This document shows positions 4,075-5,472 of a stretch of DNA of 5,472 bases, in pieces. Source of the stretch: Bacteriovoracaceae bacterium UBA4097. GTDB taxonomy: Bacteria > Bdellovibrionota > Bacteriovoracia > Bacteriovoracales > Bacteriovoracaceae. The notes beneath the pieces are model-generated. The model made no database searches. It saw only the letters and a list, made by a program, of their open reading frames with translations, and was not told the DNA's origin. The position numbers and the translations under genes are program-made. Numbering within the stretch: position 1 is the first letter of the stretch; every line of letters starts with the position of its first letter. Location: the NCBI GenBank assembly GCA_002381765.1, contig DFXX01000073.1, positions 1 through 5,472 on the forward strand, in the 5' to 3' direction.

Positions 4075-4281
4075 ATGAGAAAATCACCCAGGGTAAGCTT
4101 ACCACCAAAGCTCTTTTCCAACCGAATAATGCGAGTTAATGAAGTCGCAACAATGCTCAGTTACTCAACTTGGCATATATACCGACTCGTAAATCAGAAT
4201 AAAATCCCTTTTTACAAAAAGGGAAAGACCTTGTTTTTCATGGAGGATGAAATCCTGGACTGGCTCAAAGGAGCCGCATGA
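4075..4281 (+). CDS. small MerR-like/excisionase-family DNA-binding protein
   Basis: Likely a recombination directionality factor or AlpA-like activator for the adjacent integrase. The 68-aa product has a basic N-terminal arm (residues 1-19). A winged-helix HTH_17-type domain follows at residues 20-65: MRVNEVATMLSYSTWHIYRLV forms the HTH and IPFYKKGKTLFFMEDEILDWL gives the wing and final helix typical of the family. The chosen start is the ATG at 4075, because GAAGGA (4062-4067) lies seven bases before it. A GTG at 4060 in the same frame would add five residues but has no such site. Its TGA overlaps the integrase ATG by four bases (ATGA), so the two are co-translated. The palindrome at 3990 and the structured repeats lie upstream. 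DNA-binding family: confident. Excision versus activator role: inferred. Confidence 0.85.
   Translation: MRKSPRVSLPPKLFSNRIMRVNEVATMLSYSTWHIYRLVNQNKIPFYKKGKTLFFMEDEILDWLKGAA
4267..4273 (+). promoter_or_regulatory. integrase Shine-Dalgarno inside the upstream gene
   Basis: AAAGGAG lies four bases before the integrase ATG and within the last codons of the excisionase-like gene. It supports translational coupling and the chosen integrase start. Confidence 0.8.
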
Positions 4282-5447
4282 AGACAACAAGCAAAGGAAT
4301 ACGCAAAAAAGAGAATGGTAAATTCATTGCCACTAAGTACATCAATGGAAAACGACACTATTCCGAATTCGAAACAGAGAGGGAGGCAAAAAAATGGAAA
4401 AAAGAATTTCACCCTCTACTCTCCCCTCAAAGATCTAAGACAAGACATTCCCTTCCCATTTCCGATCAAAGCAACGGAAAAGATAAATCAATAATGTTTG
4501 AAGATGTCTTAGAAGATTATCAGAAGGAATTTCTTCGATCACTAACTGCTTATACACAATACAAAAAGATGCAGCGATTACAAAGGTTCGCCCCTAACAT
4601 TGCCAGTGTCCCAATGTGTGTAATGTCACCAGAAGTGATCACCAATCACTTGGACAGCGTGAAGCTTTTGATAAAAAAGGATTCCCGTCGATGTAACTTC
4701 GACAAAGAATTGAAAGACCTGGCGAGTATTTTTAATTGGTATAAAGACAATAAAGATTTCACCTTTGTTAACCCTGTTTCCAAGATTCACTACAAACTAG
4801 GCAAAGTCGCAGACATTCCGACAAAGATTAAAGATATGGACATGGAAGAATTCGTCCAGTTCGTCGATCACCTCTCACCAATGTTTCAATCTATGGCCAT
4901 CATAATGCTGTTATGGTGCCTTCGGGTTGGTGAAGCAGCGGCGATAACCGATGACGTTTTAAATCTTAAAAAGAAAGAGGCATGGATATTTAATGTCATC
5001 GTCTGGTTCAAAGGACATCCGACTCCAAAGAAAGGAACGAAGACCGGTGCTGACGCAAAGATGCCGATTAATGATCTAATTGAAGTAGAGATCAGAAAGC
5101 TTCAAGCGGATAGACCCAAGGGTTGTAGGTATCTCTTTCATTACAAAGGTAAGCTACTTCGATACGACATGATTCTTAAAGAGTTTAATAGAGCACTTTC
5201 AGAAGCTGAACTTCCCTACAGTGGCACTCACGTAATTCGTCACACGATGTCTACCATTACGAGAAAGAATCTCGGACTAGATGCGGCCCAAGCCATTCTT
5301 CGTCACACTTCTTCGAGGATGTCAGAAGAGTATGCCAAGTTGGACGTAGATAAAAAAGTATTGGATGTTGTAACTCAGGCGAGTGACCTATTTAAAACGG
5401 TTGCAAAAAAAGCGACCAAAGGCGACCAAGAAGACATAAGTAGTTAA
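4278..5447 (+). CDS. phage-type tyrosine recombinase (integrase)
   Basis: This 389-aa enzyme would cut and rejoin DNA at attachment sites through a 3'-phosphotyrosine to integrate and excise the element. Residues 7-44 look like an arm-type DNA-binding beta-sheet domain (KENGKFIATKYINGKRHYSEF). Residues about 73-170 form the helical core-binding domain. The catalytic domain from about 183 has Arg216 in LRVGEA, a probable beta-hairpin Lys255 (GTKTG), His318 and Arg321 in HVIRHT, His343 in LRHTSS and nucleophile Tyr352 in SEEYAKLD. All expected catalytic residues are present, and length and order are normal, so it is probably active. It overlaps the upstream excisionase-like gene by ATGA. No attachment site or tRNA target is visible, so specificity is unknown. 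It is not an integron IntI as far as I can see, since the IntI-specific insertion before HxxR is not apparent. Confidence 0.95.
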   Translation: MKTTSKGIRKKENGKFIATKYINGKRHYSEFETEREAKKWKKEFHPLLSPQRSKTRHSLPISDQSNGKDKSIMFEDVLEDYQKEFLRSLTAYTQYKKMQRLQRFAPNIASVPMCVMSPEVITNHLDSVKLLIKKDSRRCNFDKELKDLASIFNWYKDNKDFTFVNPVSKIHYKLGKVADIPTKIKDMDMEEFVQFVDHLSPMFQSMAIIMLLWCLRVGEAAAITDDVLNLKKKEAWIFNVIVWFKGHPTPKKGTKTGADAKMPINDLIEVEIRKLQADRPKGCRYLFHYKGKLLRYDMILKEFNRALSEAELPYSGTHVIRHTMSTITRKNLGLDAAQAILRHTSSRMSEEYAKLDVDKKVLDVVTQASDLFKTVAKKATKGDQEDISS

Positions 5448-5454
5448 AAGACAT

Positions 5455-5472
5455 AAAAAAAGGGAGCCCCTG
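5455..5472. terminator. half of a terminator-like hairpin cut by the window end
   Basis: Seven As (5455-5461, after AT) are followed by GGGAGCCCCTG running to the last base. If the complementary half lies beyond 5472 this is a bidirectional or leftward terminator: read on the minus strand, the stem would end ...CTCCC followed by seven Ts. It begins eight bases after the integrase stop. The missing half cannot be seen. Confidence 0.4.

Noticed and set aside
4212..4412. Minus-strand 66-codon frame rich in Phe and Cys
   Set aside because: It is antisense to the excisionase-integrase junction; the Phe richness is the complement of the lysine codons there.

Overview
The window has low to moderate G+C and no rRNA, tRNA or housekeeping gene. 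Taxonomy is uncertain. A small XRE regulator, a Cys-rich lipoprotein and canonical Shine-Dalgarno sites would suit a Gram-negative host, for example a marine Bdellovibrionota-like bacterium, but that is a guess from style and not from a marker gene. The right end is a typical integrative-element module: a 68-aa MerR-like/excisionase-type DNA-binding protein overlapping a tyrosine recombinase. The window therefore probably samples one end of a genomic island. No attachment site or tRNA target is visible.

Layout, left to right. Positions 1-87 form an almost complete 87-nt foldback palindrome. Positions 88-363 hold a possible 40-aa reading frame and a clear minus-strand terminator. Positions 364-1816 are a minus-strand two-gene operon: an XRE/HTH regulator followed by a Cys-rich lipoprotein, tightly coupled because the regulator's stop codon lies inside the lipoprotein's ribosome binding site. 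Positions 1817-2696 are about 880 bp without a convincing gene. They carry promoter-like sites on both strands, a 15-bp operator-like palindrome, a plus-strand terminator, a 25/26-bp direct repeat 220 bp apart and a possible pseudoknot. Positions 2697-3536 encode an unrecognised 279-aa minus-strand protein with a PD-(D/E)XK-like pattern that lacks the usual lysine. Positions 3537-4074 are the divergent intergenic region, and 4075-5447 are the excisionase-like gene and the integrase. The window ends in half of a terminator-like hairpin.

The most notable feature is in the 3537-4074 gap. Two diverged copies of a unit of about 130 nt (3683-3812 and 3846-3974, period about 163) both fold into the same architecture: a P1 stem, a P2 hairpin with an invariant TCAAGAC loop, and a P3 hairpin. 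In P3, two base pairs change in a compensatory way between the copies. A TTGACA-17-AATTAT promoter lies just upstream, reading toward the excisionase and integrase genes. This looks like a tandem structured RNA leader, or a pair of folded-DNA sites, belonging to the element's mobility module. I do not recognise it as a known family.
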